DNA from: Sporanaerobacter acetigenes DSM 13106
Lineage (GTDB): Bacteria; Bacillota; Clostridia; Tissierellales; Sporanaerobacteraceae
Assembly (NCBI RefSeq): GCF_900130025.1
Contig: NZ_FQXR01000011.1
Span: 1 to 64,000 of the forward strand
Reading direction: 5' to 3'
DNA: 64,000 bases
Positions 1 through 9,424 of this stretch are shown here, one piece after another. The notes under the pieces are model-generated. The model was not told where the DNA came from. It was given only the letters and a program-made list of their open reading frames with translations, and did not search any database. The first letter of the stretch is position 1. Each line of letters begins with the position of its first letter. The position numbers were made by a program, and so were the translations under genes.

Positions 1-124
1 ATTTAGATTCTAGACTACCTATAAGGAATTGAAATCAGAATTTATATATGGACAAAGAGCTAGTTTAAAATGATTTTATCTTACCTATGAAGAACCTAAA
101 TTTCTATCTCTACTTTCTTATATG

Positions 125-163
125 CTAAGTATAGACGCAAAACAAGGTTTTATATATACTTAG
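125..163. repeat. 9-bp inverted repeat upstream of the pocR-like gene
   Basis: CTAAGTATA (125-133) and TATACTTAG (155-163) are perfect inverted arms separated by 21 nt, ending about 50 bp before the likely start of the activator gene. It could be an operator or a leader hairpin. No clear promoter hexamers were recognised around it, and the AT-richness makes a chance origin possible. Confidence 0.3.
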
Positions 164-214
164 TACATAAGGAAGTAACATTTATTTGTGGGCAAAAGTA
201 TAGGGGTGATTTTT

Positions 215-1252
215 TTGAGTAATAAATATGCTGATATCCAATCTATTTTAGATATTGAAAAATGGCAGTTAATTCAAGATAAACTTGCGATGGTTACCAA
301 TATGGCTATTATCACTGTTGATTACAAGGGAATTCCAGTGACGCAACATAGCAGATGCAGTGAGTTTTGCGAAAAAATAAGATCAGAATCTAAGACGAAT
401 GCTATATGTCAAAAATGTGATGCTAGGGGAGGAATTGAAGCGGTGAGACTTAATCAAAATTATATATATAGATGCCACTGCAATATAATAGATGCAGCAA
501 TACCCATCATTATTGATGACAAATATTTTGGTTGTGTGATGGTAGGACAAGTTTTACTGAAAGAAAACAATGAAGATGAATATATAGAAAAAATATATAA
601 GGATTCCATTGAGGTTTTATCCGATCAAAATGAGATGCTATATCTTTATAGCAAACTTCCTCGTTTAACATTAACTCGCATTAAAGAAATATTAGATTTA
701 ATAGATAATATTATTAAATATATTGTTGAAGAATGTATAGTGAAATTTAAACTTTTTAAGGATAATCAAGATATGAAACAAAGACTTGAAGAAATTTTGG
801 ACAAAGATGTTGTTCATAATAATATTAGTTTAGATAATGGGGAAACAAAGGAAAGGGTATATGATCCTACAAACAGAACAAATGATATTTTAAAGCCTGC
901 TATTGAATATATTAATGAAAATTTCGATAAAAAAATCATATTGGATGATATGGCCAATATGTGCTTTATTACTCCAGGATATTTTAGCAAAATTTTTTAT
1001 AAGGAAACTGGAGAAAAGTTTTCGGATTATTTAACAAGATTAAAAATCGAAAAAGCAAAAGAATTATTAAAAACCACAAATAAAACTATACAAGAAATTG
1101 CTATAGAAGTTGGATTTAACGATGCGGGATATTTTACTAGACGTTTTAAATCATATGAAGGAATCGCACCAGGGCATTACAGAAAAATTTCGAAAAGTCA
1201 ATCAATTAAGTATGAAATAATTAAAGAAGTGCAAAATAATACAACCATATAA
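215..1252 (+). CDS. PocR-domain AraC-family transcriptional activator
   Basis: DNA-binding activator that probably senses a small metabolite and switches on the glycerol genes downstream. The N-terminal half (about residues 10-170) is a PocR ligand-binding domain: it has the typical Cys-rich stretch with CxxCD and RCHC motifs and the GQV segment. The last 100 residues are an AraC/XylS double helix-turn-helix (IQEIAIEVGFNDAGYFTRRF). Start chosen: TTG at 215, because AGGGGTG lies 6 nt upstream; the GTG at 188 has only a distant AAGGAAG. PocR itself controls propanediol and cobalamin genes in enterics; relatives next to glycerol genes are common in clostridia. The adjacent gldA-dhaKLM genes, same strand, make glycerol or dihydroxyacetone regulation the likely job (inference). 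Confidence 0.85.
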   Translation: MSNKYADIQSILDIEKWQLIQDKLAMVTNMAIITVDYKGIPVTQHSRCSEFCEKIRSESKTNAICQKCDARGGIEAVRLNQNYIYRCHCNIIDAAIPIIIDDKYFGCVMVGQVLLKENNEDEYIEKIYKDSIEVLSDQNEMLYLYSKLPRLTLTRIKEILDLIDNIIKYIVEECIVKFKLFKDNQDMKQRLEEILDKDVVHNNISLDNGETKERVYDPTNRTNDILKPAIEYINENFDKKIILDDMANMCFITPGYFSKIFYKETGEKFSDYLTRLKIEKAKELLKTTNKTIQEIAIEVGFNDAGYFTRRFKSYEGIAPGHYRKISKSQSIKYEIIKEVQNNTTI

Positions 1253-1273
1253 TACTATTATAGTATTATATGG
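1245..1273. terminator. AT-rich palindrome at the end of the pocR-like gene
   Basis: Perfect 13-bp arms CCATATAATACTA (1245-1257) and TAGTATTATATGG (1261-1273) around a 3-nt loop; the stop codon lies inside the left arm. A stable hairpin but with only TTT after it, so it may be a weak terminator, an mRNA 3' stabiliser or a dyad protein site. Confidence 0.45.
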
Positions 1274-1596
1274 TTTAATGTAATTAAATGATAATGTTGC
1301 TATACTATATATTAATAACATACTTAAATGGTATGAGATATCTTAAAATTATATATTGTATTAGATTTTATCAATGAAGTATAGCACATAAATATAAAAT
1401 AGTAGTAAAGTCTATATGGAAAAGGAAAACATTTGCTTTTAATTACTGCGAATCGATATCTGAATATTCGGAAAAATAGCAAAAGCATTTTTCTAATTAT
1501 ACTTACGATAGTAAAACCTATACATAAAATAATTTAATTTAGAGTATTAATTTTAAGACTTATCTATATCCATAATAATAGGGGAGGCTTAACAAA
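1253..1596 (+). other. 344-bp intergenic region upstream of gldA
   Basis: No coding capacity seen. After the palindrome at its left edge it is very AT-rich. A possible stem pairs TGCTTTT (1434-1440) with AAAAGCA (1481-1487), enclosing CGAAT/ATTCG (1449-1453 and 1466-1470). The gldA promoter and the activator's binding site should lie here, but no strong -35/-10 pair is visible. That is normal for a promoter depending on an AraC-type activator. Shine-Dalgarno GGGGAGG at 1581-1587 serves gldA. Confidence 0.4.
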
Positions 1597-2733
1597 ATGA
1601 GAAAAGCATATATTTGTCCAACAAAATACGTACAAGGTGAAGATGAAATTTTGAATTTAGGGTATTTCGTTAAAACTTTTGGGAAAAGAGCTCTTTTAAT
1701 AGGGCATCTTGACGACATTGCCAGAGTAAAAGATAAATTAGATACAACTAAAGAGAGATTTAATATTGAATTTATAGAAAGTGGTTTCTCTGGAGAATGT
1801 TCTCGTCAGGAAGTTGCAAGAATCAAGAATATAGCAAAAGAAAATCAATGTGATTGTACTATTGGGATAGGAGGAGGAAAGGCTATTGATACTGCAAAAT
1901 GTGTAGCAGAAGGAGAAAATATAATCATTGTTCCAACTATCGCTGCTACTGATGCACCTACAAGCCATTCAGCAGTGTTGTATACAACTGATGGAGCGTT
2001 TGATGACTATGCATATTTCAAACAAAGTCCTAGTGTTGTTTTGGTTGATACTAAAGTAATAGCAAATGCTCCTACTCGTTTTTTAATTTCAGGAATGGGT
2101 GATGCACTTTCTACTTATTTTGAAGCTAGAGCTACATCTCTATCCTATTCCAATGTAAATGCAGGATTGCCTTGTGGCACTAGGGAAGGTTTGTGTGAAG
2201 GAGCGAAGGGAACAAATGCAGCCTTTGCTTTTGCAAAACTATGCTATGAAACATTGCTAGAAAATGGGGAAAAAGCTATACAAGCTAGTGAAGCTAATGT
2301 GGTTACTCAAGCTTTAGAAAATATTGTAGAAGCAAATATTTTATTATCTGGAATTGGGTTTGAAAGTGGTGGATTAGCAGGAGCACATGCAATTCATGAT
2401 GGATTGACTATATTGGAAGGAACCCATAAATATTTCCATGGTGAAAAAGTAGCATTTGGGACTATTGCTCAACTTGTACTTGAAAATGCATCAACTGAAG
2501 AATTATATGAAGTTCTAGATTTTTGTATGCGCATAGGGCTTCCAGTTTGTTTAGAAGACATAGGGGTTAATGCTATATCAGAAGAAGAATTGATGGCAGT
2601 AGCTAAAAAAGCTTGTATACTTGAAGAATCCATTCATTCAATGCCATTTCCAGTTACAGTTGAACAAGTAGCTGCCGCAATAACAACAGCAGATAAAATT
2701 GGCAAGAAGTATAAGGAGGCATATAATTCATAA
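1597..2733 (+). CDS. gldA: glycerol dehydrogenase
   Basis: NAD-dependent oxidation of glycerol to dihydroxyacetone in the cytoplasm, the first step of the oxidative glycerol route. 378 residues, close to the usual 365-370 of the iron/zinc-containing alcohol dehydrogenase family. The dinucleotide-binding GIGGGKAIDTAK is at 90-101. Metal ligands are visible as D169 (GMGDALSTYFEARA), H264 (GAHAIHDGL) and H281 (HGEKVAFGT), matching the GldA pattern. The segment 190-205 (LPCGTREGLCEGAKG) has two Cys and is a small variable insertion. First gene of gldA-dhaK-dhaL-dhaM; dhaK follows after 11 nt. Start ATG has GGGGAGG 9 nt upstream. Confidence 0.95.
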   Translation: MRKAYICPTKYVQGEDEILNLGYFVKTFGKRALLIGHLDDIARVKDKLDTTKERFNIEFIESGFSGECSRQEVARIKNIAKENQCDCTIGIGGGKAIDTAKCVAEGENIIIVPTIAATDAPTSHSAVLYTTDGAFDDYAYFKQSPSVVLVDTKVIANAPTRFLISGMGDALSTYFEARATSLSYSNVNAGLPCGTREGLCEGAKGTNAAFAFAKLCYETLLENGEKAIQASEANVVTQALENIVEANILLSGIGFESGGLAGAHAIHDGLTILEGTHKYFHGEKVAFGTIAQLVLENASTEELYEVLDFCMRIGLPVCLEDIGVNAISEEELMAVAKKACILEESIHSMPFPVTVEQVAAAITTADKIGKKYKEAYNS

Positions 2734-2744
2734 GGAGGGATATT

Positions 2745-3743
2745 GTGAAAAAAATAATTAATAAAAGTGAAAATGTAGTGGAAGAGATGCTTGAGGGGAT
2801 GGTGAAAGCTCATCCACAATATTTAAAAAGAGTAGAGGATAGCAATGTTTTGGTTAGACAAAATTCACCAGTAAAAGGGAAAGTAGCTTTAGTAAGCGGA
2901 GGCGGTAGTGGTCATGAACCAGCCCATAGTGGTTTTGTGGGATTGGGTATGTTAGATGGAGCAGTAGCAGGAGAGGTATTTACATCTCCTACACCTGAAC
3001 AGATACTTAAAGGTATAAAAGCGGTAGATGGTGGGGCTGGAGTATTGTTAATAATAAAGAATTATTCTGGAGATGTTATGAATTTTGAAATGGCTTCAGA
3101 ATTGGCACAGATGGAGGGAATACAAGTTGAACAGGTTATAGTCAACGATGATGTAGCAGTTGAGGATTCTACTTATACTGTAGGAAGAAGGGGAATAGCT
3201 GGTACTATTTTAGTTCATAAGATAACGGGAGCAGCGGCTGAAAAGGGTTTTGATTTAGATGATGTCAAAAGAGTGGCAGAAAAAACAATAAAAAATGTTA
3301 GAACTATGGGTATGTCCTTGATTCCTTGTATTGTACCAGCAGTAGGTAAGCCAAGTTTTGAAATAGGTGAAGATGAAATGGAAATTGGTTTGGGTATACA
3401 TGGAGAACCAGGAATTCGTAAAGAAAAGATTAAGACTGCAGATCAGATTGCTGCCATATTGTTAAATAATATATTGGATGATATGAAATTAGAAAAAGAT
3501 GATGAAGTAGCAGTGATGGTTAATGGGTTGGGTGGTACCCCATTGATGGAATTGTATATAGTCAATAATGAAGTTAATAAGCTTTTGAGTGAAAAAGGCA
3601 TAAAAATTTACAAAACTATAGTGGGAGATTATATGACATCTTTAGAGATGGCAGGGGCTTCGATTTCATTGCTTAAATTAGATGATGAATTAAAAGAATT
3701 GCTAGATAGTAAAGCGGATACTCCTGCTTTTAGACAATTATAA
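2745..3743 (+). CDS. dhaK: dihydroxyacetone kinase subunit DhaK
   Basis: Substrate-binding subunit of the three-part PEP-dependent dihydroxyacetone kinase. DhaK holds dihydroxyacetone as a covalent hemiaminal on a histidine; here that is H219 in GLGIHGEPG. The glycine-rich SGGGSGHEPAH at 51-61 is the family's phosphate/substrate loop. 332 residues, full length. Start GTG at 2745, with AAGGAGGG just upstream. It sits 11 nt after gldA and 23 nt before dhaL, so one operon converts glycerol to DHAP without ATP. Confidence 0.96.
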   Translation: MKKIINKSENVVEEMLEGMVKAHPQYLKRVEDSNVLVRQNSPVKGKVALVSGGGSGHEPAHSGFVGLGMLDGAVAGEVFTSPTPEQILKGIKAVDGGAGVLLIIKNYSGDVMNFEMASELAQMEGIQVEQVIVNDDVAVEDSTYTVGRRGIAGTILVHKITGAAAEKGFDLDDVKRVAEKTIKNVRTMGMSLIPCIVPAVGKPSFEIGEDEMEIGLGIHGEPGIRKEKIKTADQIAAILLNNILDDMKLEKDDEVAVMVNGLGGTPLMELYIVNNEVNKLLSEKGIKIYKTIVGDYMTSLEMAGASISLLKLDDELKELLDSKADTPAFRQL

Positions 3744-3766
3744 CTCTAACAATTGGAGGGATTTAT

Positions 3767-4399
3767 ATGTCGAGTACAGATTTGTTGATTGTGATATTAG
3801 AGAATATGGGGAAAAATATAATAGAGAATAAGGATTATTTGACAGAGCTTGATAGAGTTATAGGAGATGCAGACCATGGTATAAATATGAGCAAAGGTTT
3901 TAGTGCAGTAAATGATAAATTAGGAGAGATGAAGGGAAAGGATTGGGGTTATATTCTTAAGAATACGGCTATGACTTTGATATCTACAGTAGGAGGTGCA
4001 TCAGGACCTTTGTATGGGACTGCTTTTTTAAGGGCAGCTACTGTTGTAGATGGAAAAATGGATATAGACCATGAGGATGTTGTAAATATGTTTGAACAGG
4101 CAATAGAGGGTATAAAAGCAAGAGGTAAATCAGATAGAGGCGATAAAACTATGTTAGATGCTCTTATTCCTGCTTTTGATGCTCTTAAGGCTGCATACCA
4201 GAATGGTCTGGAAAGTAAAAAGGCTTTTCAAATGGCAGAAGATGCTGCGTTAGAAGGCTTAGAATATACTAAGACTATCATTGCAAAAAAAGGAAGAGCT
4301 AGCTATTTAGGAGAAAGAAGTATTGGACATCAGGATCCTGGTGCTACTTCTACTTATATTGCGATTAGGTCGATAAAAGAGACATTAGAAGAAAATTAG
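3767..4399 (+). CDS. dhaL: dihydroxyacetone kinase subunit DhaL (ADP-binding)
   Basis: Carries a tightly bound ADP that acts as a coenzyme: it is rephosphorylated by DhaM and passes phosphate to dihydroxyacetone on DhaK. The Mg-ADP aspartates are visible as D29, D34 and D36 in ELDRVIGDADHG. GGASGPLYGT near residue 78 and the C-terminal GERSIGHQDPGA loop are typical. 210 residues, full length. Start ATG with TGGAGGG 6 nt upstream. Its stop overlaps the Shine-Dalgarno of dhaM. Confidence 0.96.
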   Translation: MSSTDLLIVILENMGKNIIENKDYLTELDRVIGDADHGINMSKGFSAVNDKLGEMKGKDWGYILKNTAMTLISTVGGASGPLYGTAFLRAATVVDGKMDIDHEDVVNMFEQAIEGIKARGKSDRGDKTMLDALIPAFDALKAAYQNGLESKKAFQMAEDAALEGLEYTKTIIAKKGRASYLGERSIGHQDPGATSTYIAIRSIKETLEEN

Positions 4400-4409
4400 G
4401 AGGATGTTT

Positions 4410-4805
4410 ATGATTGGATTGGTCATTGTATCTCATAGCAAAAAGATTTCAGAAGGCATTGTTGATTTATGCTACGAGATGGCAGGAAAGGATGTAAAGA
4501 TAATATCAGCAGGGGGTACTTCTGATGGAAGGATAGGTACAGATCCTATTTTAATAAAGGAAGCCATAGAGGAGGCCTATGATGGAGATGGAGTTGTAAT
4601 ACTTGCTGATATAGGAAGTTCAATTATGAGCTCAGAATTAGCTATTGAGATGTTAGAAGAAGATATAAAGGGGAAAACTTGTGTTTTAGATACTCCTATT
4701 GTGGAGGGTAGCATAGCAGTAGCAGTGCAGGCTTATATATCAAACAATATAGAAGAAATAAAAAAAGCAGCAGAAGAAGCTAGAAATACTCAAAAAATCT
4801 CATAG
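4410..4805 (+). CDS. dhaM: dihydroxyacetone kinase phosphotransfer subunit DhaM, single domain
   Basis: Mannose-type EIIA-like protein that takes phosphate from HPr of the PTS and gives it to the ADP on DhaL. The phosphorylated histidine is H9 in IGLVIVSHSKKI. At 131 residues it is only the EIIA domain, as in other Firmicutes; the enteric DhaM has HPr and EI-like domains fused. So the cell must provide general PTS proteins. Two ATGs are possible: 4404 directly abuts AGGAGG, while 4410 has 6-nt spacing and gives the conserved N-terminus, so 4410 is preferred. Confidence 0.94.
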   Translation: MIGLVIVSHSKKISEGIVDLCYEMAGKDVKIISAGGTSDGRIGTDPILIKEAIEEAYDGDGVVILADIGSSIMSSELAIEMLEEDIKGKTCVLDTPIVEGSIAVAVQAYISNNIEEIKKAAEEARNTQKIS

Positions 4806-4817
4806 GTCTAAAAACGT

Positions 4818-4845
4818 TTGCATTTTTGTAATAAAGTGATATAAT
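4818..4845 (+). promoter_or_regulatory. Sigma-A-type promoter after dhaM
   Basis: TTGCAT (4818-4823) and TATAAT (4840-4845) are spaced by 16 nt; expected start near 4852. The transcript would run immediately into the hairpin-rich leader at 4893-4947 and then the hydrolase gene. Confidence 0.6.
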
Positions 4846-4851
4846 GTATTT

Positions 4852-4947
4852 CACAGAAAATTTTTAAAATATAATATTGCGTGGAGATCAGGAGAACGTG
4901 TTAAGAACCTATCGAACAATAGGGTTGTTTTGCACGTTCTTTTTTTT
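4852..4947 (+). terminator. Structured leader ending in an intrinsic terminator
   Basis: AGAACGTG (4893-4900) pairs with CACGTTCT (4933-4940), followed by eight Ts (4940-4947). A smaller helix, AACCTAT (4906-4912) with ATAGGGTT (4919-4926), nests inside the loop. The terminator lies about 40 nt after a good promoter and before the hydrolase and glpK. It may therefore be a conditional attenuator (for example a GlpP-type antitermination site), a short RNA, or simply the dha operon terminator. The structure is seen; conditional control is inferred. Confidence 0.6.
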
Positions 4948-5054
4948 CGGTAAATTAGGAGGTGAGGGAGGATAACGCTTACTTTAATTACTTTTTATAT
5001 TTGAGAAAAAGTTTTGAAAAATTCATATGATAATTAAAAAAGGGGACTAGAAAA

Positions 5055-6923
5055 ATGGATAATAAGAAAAAGAATTTTAGAATTCTCGCAATTTCTTTAG
5101 TGCTATGCTTAATAAGTATGATTGGTGCCTCTGCAGTACAAACATCAGGTGGTAGAGTTGAAATTAAGGATTTACGTTGGGAAACTCCATCTGGGCATCT
5201 TATGAGTGCATTGCTTTTTATTCCTGAAAATGCTACAAAGGATACACCAGCTCCTGCGATTATTACTAGTCATGGTTGGTACAACAATCGTGAAATGCAG
5301 GATTTAAATTATGTTGAGTATTCACGTCGTGGCTATGTTGTTATGTCAATTGATATGTATGGGCATGGAAATTCTGATGCTGTAACTCCAGAAGAGTGGG
5401 AAAATCGTGGTACTGGTATGTATGATGCAGTAGAACTTATGTCTAGTCTTCCTTATGTAGATAAAACACGTATAGGTGTTACTGGGCATTCGAATGGAGC
5501 TAGAGCTGCTAACTGGTCTATTAAAGACGACAATCTTAAGGAGAAAGATGAGCAGCTAATTTCTGCTGTTTTGCTTATTGGTAATGATGCAATGTATACA
5601 AATGATCCAGGCGAGCCATTGTACTGGGCTTTCAGGACGGATGAACAAGAATATGACAATGTATATGGCAACCGTGATGTTGGTATTATTGCAGCTCAAT
5701 ATGATGAATTTTTCTTCCGTAGCAAGACAGAAAATGGTGGGTATACAGTTCCTCGAGACTATCTTAAAACTGAGTATGCACAATCTTTTTTAAATTTTGG
5801 TGTAGATCCAAAAGTTGAAGGTGAAACTCGTACAAGTGAAACTATTTATAAACAAGAAGTTGATGGTGAAACATCTAGTCGTGTTATTTATAATCCTGCA
5901 CAAATTCACCCTTGGAATCATTTTTCTGCAAAATGTGCTTCATATGGTATAGAATTTTTCGAAGATGCTTTTGGTGCACCAAATCCAATTTCATCGTCTA
6001 GCCAAATTTGGCAATTTAAAGTTCTATTTAACCTTATTGGACTAATCGGATTTATAATGTTCATTGTAAGTTTCACTAAAGCGATGTTATATACAAGAGC
6101 TTTTGAATCTCTAAGAGCTTCTGAAGAAGTAACAATTGCACCAGCTCCTGCGGCTGAAGGTAAGGCTTGGTTCTGGGGAGGTTTAATCGTAAGTACAATA
6201 ATTTCTGGTTTTACTTATATAAAACTTTTCAATGCAACTATGAGCAGTATTCCTTCGTTTTTCCCACAAGAGCCTGTATATTTCATAGGCATTTGGAGTG
6301 CAGTTATGGGAGTTGTTACCTTACTTATCATGCTATTGTCATATAAGTTATATGGCAAAAAACAAGGAGTAGATCTTCATGAAAATGGTGTTGCTATAAG
6401 TTCTAAAAATTTACTTAAGACTATTGGATTGTCTTTAATTGTAGTTGTTGTATCTTTTGCGCTTGTGTTTATTGCAGATTACTTCTTTAAGACAGATTTC
6501 CGTATATGGGTAATTGCTATTAAAGCCTTTACACCAGATAAAATTGCTATCACTTTAAGATATTTACCATTGTTCCTTATATTCTATATTGCAAATTCTA
6601 TGTCTGTTAACAGTTTCAACTATGTTTCTATAGGCAAAAAGGAATGGATGAATACTGCCGTATTAGCTTTATTTAATGGATTAAGTGCTATTGTCATTGT
6701 GGCTATGCAGTATATTACATTCTTTAAAACGGGAGATGTATTCTTTAAAAGTATTTCAACTATAGCGGAGATTTGGTTGTTCCCTATTGTTGTTATTTTA
6801 CCACTTGCAGCTGTTGTTTCTCGAAAAATTTATCGAGCAACAAACAATCCTTATCTTGCAGGCATAATTAATGCTATTGTTGTAACTTTGATGACATGTA
6901 CTAATACTCTTACTCAACTATAG
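5055..6923 (+). CDS. membrane-anchored alpha/beta hydrolase
   Basis: Probable serine hydrolase facing the outside of the cell. Residues 8-27 form a signal or N-terminal anchor. Residues 40-305 are an alpha/beta hydrolase domain with the nucleophile elbow GHSNGA (S146), TSHGW oxyanion strand, a likely acid D217 and histidine H285 or H289 in IHPWNHF. Residues about 320-622 contain seven or eight hydrophobic segments, so the enzyme is fused to a membrane domain. Substrate unknown; its place between dhaM and glpK suggests, but does not show, release of glycerol from an ester. Arg codons are mainly CGT here while neighbours use AGA/AGG, which points to recent acquisition. Shine-Dalgarno AGGGGAC precedes the ATG. 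Confidence 0.8.
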   Translation: MDNKKKNFRILAISLVLCLISMIGASAVQTSGGRVEIKDLRWETPSGHLMSALLFIPENATKDTPAPAIITSHGWYNNREMQDLNYVEYSRRGYVVMSIDMYGHGNSDAVTPEEWENRGTGMYDAVELMSSLPYVDKTRIGVTGHSNGARAANWSIKDDNLKEKDEQLISAVLLIGNDAMYTNDPGEPLYWAFRTDEQEYDNVYGNRDVGIIAAQYDEFFFRSKTENGGYTVPRDYLKTEYAQSFLNFGVDPKVEGETRTSETIYKQEVDGETSSRVIYNPAQIHPWNHFSAKCASYGIEFFEDAFGAPNPISSSSQIWQFKVLFNLIGLIGFIMFIVSFTKAMLYTRAFESLRASEEVTIAPAPAAEGKAWFWGGLIVSTIISGFTYIKLFNATMSSIPSFFPQEPVYFIGIWSAVMGVVTLLIMLLSYKLYGKKQGVDLHENGVAISSKNLLKTIGLSLIVVVVSFALVFIADYFFKTDFRIWVIAIKAFTPDKIAITLRYLPLFLIFYIANSMSVNSFNYVSIGKKEWMNTAVLALFNGLSAIVIVAMQYITFFKTGDVFFKSISTIAEIWLFPIVVILPLAAVVSRKIYRATNNPYLAGIINAIVVTLMTCTNTLTQL

Positions 6924-6943
6924 ATTTTATATAGATAAGTGTT

Positions 6944-8519
<1,576 letters not shown>

Positions 8520-8521
8520 AA

Positions 8522-8549
8522 AAAGAATAGGGGTTTTCCCCTATTCTTT
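8522..8549. terminator. Bidirectional terminator between glpK and the Rrf2 gene
   Basis: Perfect 12-bp stem AAAGAATAGGGG (8522-8533) with CCCCTATTCTTT (8538-8549) and a TTTT loop. It follows glpK directly and overlaps the last codons of the convergent Rrf2-family gene, so it can end both transcripts. Confidence 0.8.
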
Positions 8550-8957
8550 GCATCTGTCTATGATATCTTGAAATGATACTGAATCTAAATCATTTTTAAA
8601 ATTCTCTTGAATTTCTTCCAAAGTTTTATGTACAGGACATTTTTCTGGGCCTTCGTTGTTACATTCTTCTGGATGTTCAAGACATCGATTTAAGTAAATA
8701 GGTCCTTCTATGGCTTCTATAACATCTTTTAAAGTTATTTCACTAGGTGCTTTTTTTAGAGCATAGCCACCTTTAACTCCCATGAATGATTCTACTATAT
8801 TTGCATCTCTCAATTTTTGAAGAAGTTTTAAAAGAAACCTTAACGGTATATTTTGTTTTTCAGATATTATATTAGCACTCAATTTTGCTCCTGGTCCCAA
8901 TTTTGATAGGTAAGCTACTACTCTCAGTCCATAATCAGCTTCTTGAGTTATTTTCAT
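8541..8957 (-). CDS. Rrf2-family transcriptional regulator with three-Cys cluster motif
   Basis: Winged-helix repressor of the IscR/NsrR/CymR group. Start ATG at 8957 (minus strand) has AAGGAGC 5 nt upstream, giving 138 residues beginning MKITQEADYGLR; the ATG 21 nt earlier lacks this. The wing helix-turn-helix covers 1-70. Cys92, Cys99 and Cys107 follow the IscR arrangement (92, 98, 104), so an iron-sulfur cluster or other thiol-based sensing is likely. Its target is not evident: the gene stands alone, convergent with glpK and divergent from the cobalt transporter unit. Its consensus promoter contains a dyad suggesting autoregulation. Confidence 0.85.
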   Translation of the reverse strand: MKITQEADYGLRVVAYLSKLGPGAKLSANIISEKQNIPLRFLLKLLQKLRDANIVESFMGVKGGYALKKAPSEITLKDVIEAIEGPIYLNRCLEHPEECNNEGPEKCPVHKTLEEIQENFKNDLDSVSFQDIIDRCKE

Positions 8958-8991
8958 ATTATGCTCCTTAAATATCAATATATTTTACCTC

Positions 8992-9020
8992 ATTATATAC
9001 AAGAAGGGCTATTTTGTCAA
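8992..9020 (-). promoter_or_regulatory. Consensus promoter of the Rrf2-family gene
   Basis: On the minus strand TTGACA (9015-9020) and TATAAT (8992-8997) are separated by exactly 17 nt: a perfect sigma-A promoter firing towards the Rrf2 gene. Confidence 0.8.
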
Positions 9021-9033
9021 CATAATATTGACA
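9015..9033. promoter_or_regulatory. TGTCAA-N7-TTGACA dyad over the -35 box
   Basis: TGTCAA (9015-9020) and TTGACA (9028-9033) form an inverted repeat covering the -35 hexamer of the Rrf2 promoter, and the palindrome ATATTAATAT (9033-9042) follows. This position suits an operator for the Rrf2 protein itself; this is inferred from location only. Confidence 0.4.
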
Positions 9034-9140
9034 TATTAATATCATACTATTGTGACGGGAAATAAGTATTTTGGAATATATATGTTGAAAGATTCTTTTT
9101 CTTGTGATAATGTTATTTATGAAAAAGTGAATATGAGAAA

Positions 9141-9348
9141 AGTATAGGTTATGTTTTGCATAAAGTATTAAAAGGGAAATCGGTGAAAATCCGATGCAGC
9201 CCCCGCTACTGTAAGTGGGTACGAAATCAATATAGTCCACTGGATTTTTTCTGGGAAGGCATTGAAAGTAGGATGATCCACAAGTCAGGAGACCTGCCTA
9301 TGGCTTTTTTGAGTAAGTCTTCGGTGGGAAGTCTGAGCTTTTTTGTTG
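9141..9348 (+). ncRNA. Cobalamin (B12) riboswitch 1, upstream of cbiMNQO
   Basis: Aptamer recognised by the conserved run AATCCGATGCAGCCCCCGC with CTACTGTAAGTGGG after it, and the B12 box AGTCAGGAGACCTGCC at 9283-9298. The region 9301-9348 contains the downstream kissing-loop partner segment. It lies about 75 bp before cbiM with a terminator between, so adenosylcobalamin binding should switch off transcription of the cobalt transporter. A possible promoter is TTGAAA near 9084 with GATAAT about 15 nt later. Positions 9168-9348 match riboswitch 2 at all but one base. The GTG reading frame through it is not a gene. Confidence 0.95.
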
Positions 9349-9370
9349 GTTTTTCAACGTATATGGAAAA

Positions 9371-9401
9371 AAATCCCTAAACTGAAGTTGGGGATTTTTT
9401 T
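9371..9401 (+). terminator. Expression-platform terminator of riboswitch 1
   Basis: AAATCCCTAA (9371-9380) pairs with TTGGGGATTT (9388-9397, one G-U pair) and runs into seven Ts (9395-9401), 23 nt before the cbiM start. This is the OFF structure expected for a transcriptional cobalamin riboswitch. Confidence 0.8.
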
Positions 9402-9424
9402 AATACAAAAAGTGAGGTGTTTTT

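Noticed and set aside
4809-4822. Possible catabolite-responsive element TAAAAACGTTTGCA
   Set aside because: Only the right half and centre fit the cre consensus (G missing at position 2, G for T near the end), and it overlaps the -35 box; too weak to call.
4962-5030. 22-codon frame starting GTG after the leader terminator
   Set aside because: The GTG overlaps the only Shine-Dalgarno-like AGGAGG, so spacing is impossible; no conservation evidence.
9156-9380. Open reading frame across riboswitch 1, and its twin at 12278-12499
   Set aside because: Their near-identical translations reflect the duplicated aptamer RNA. The conserved B12-box sequence and terminators explain the region fully.
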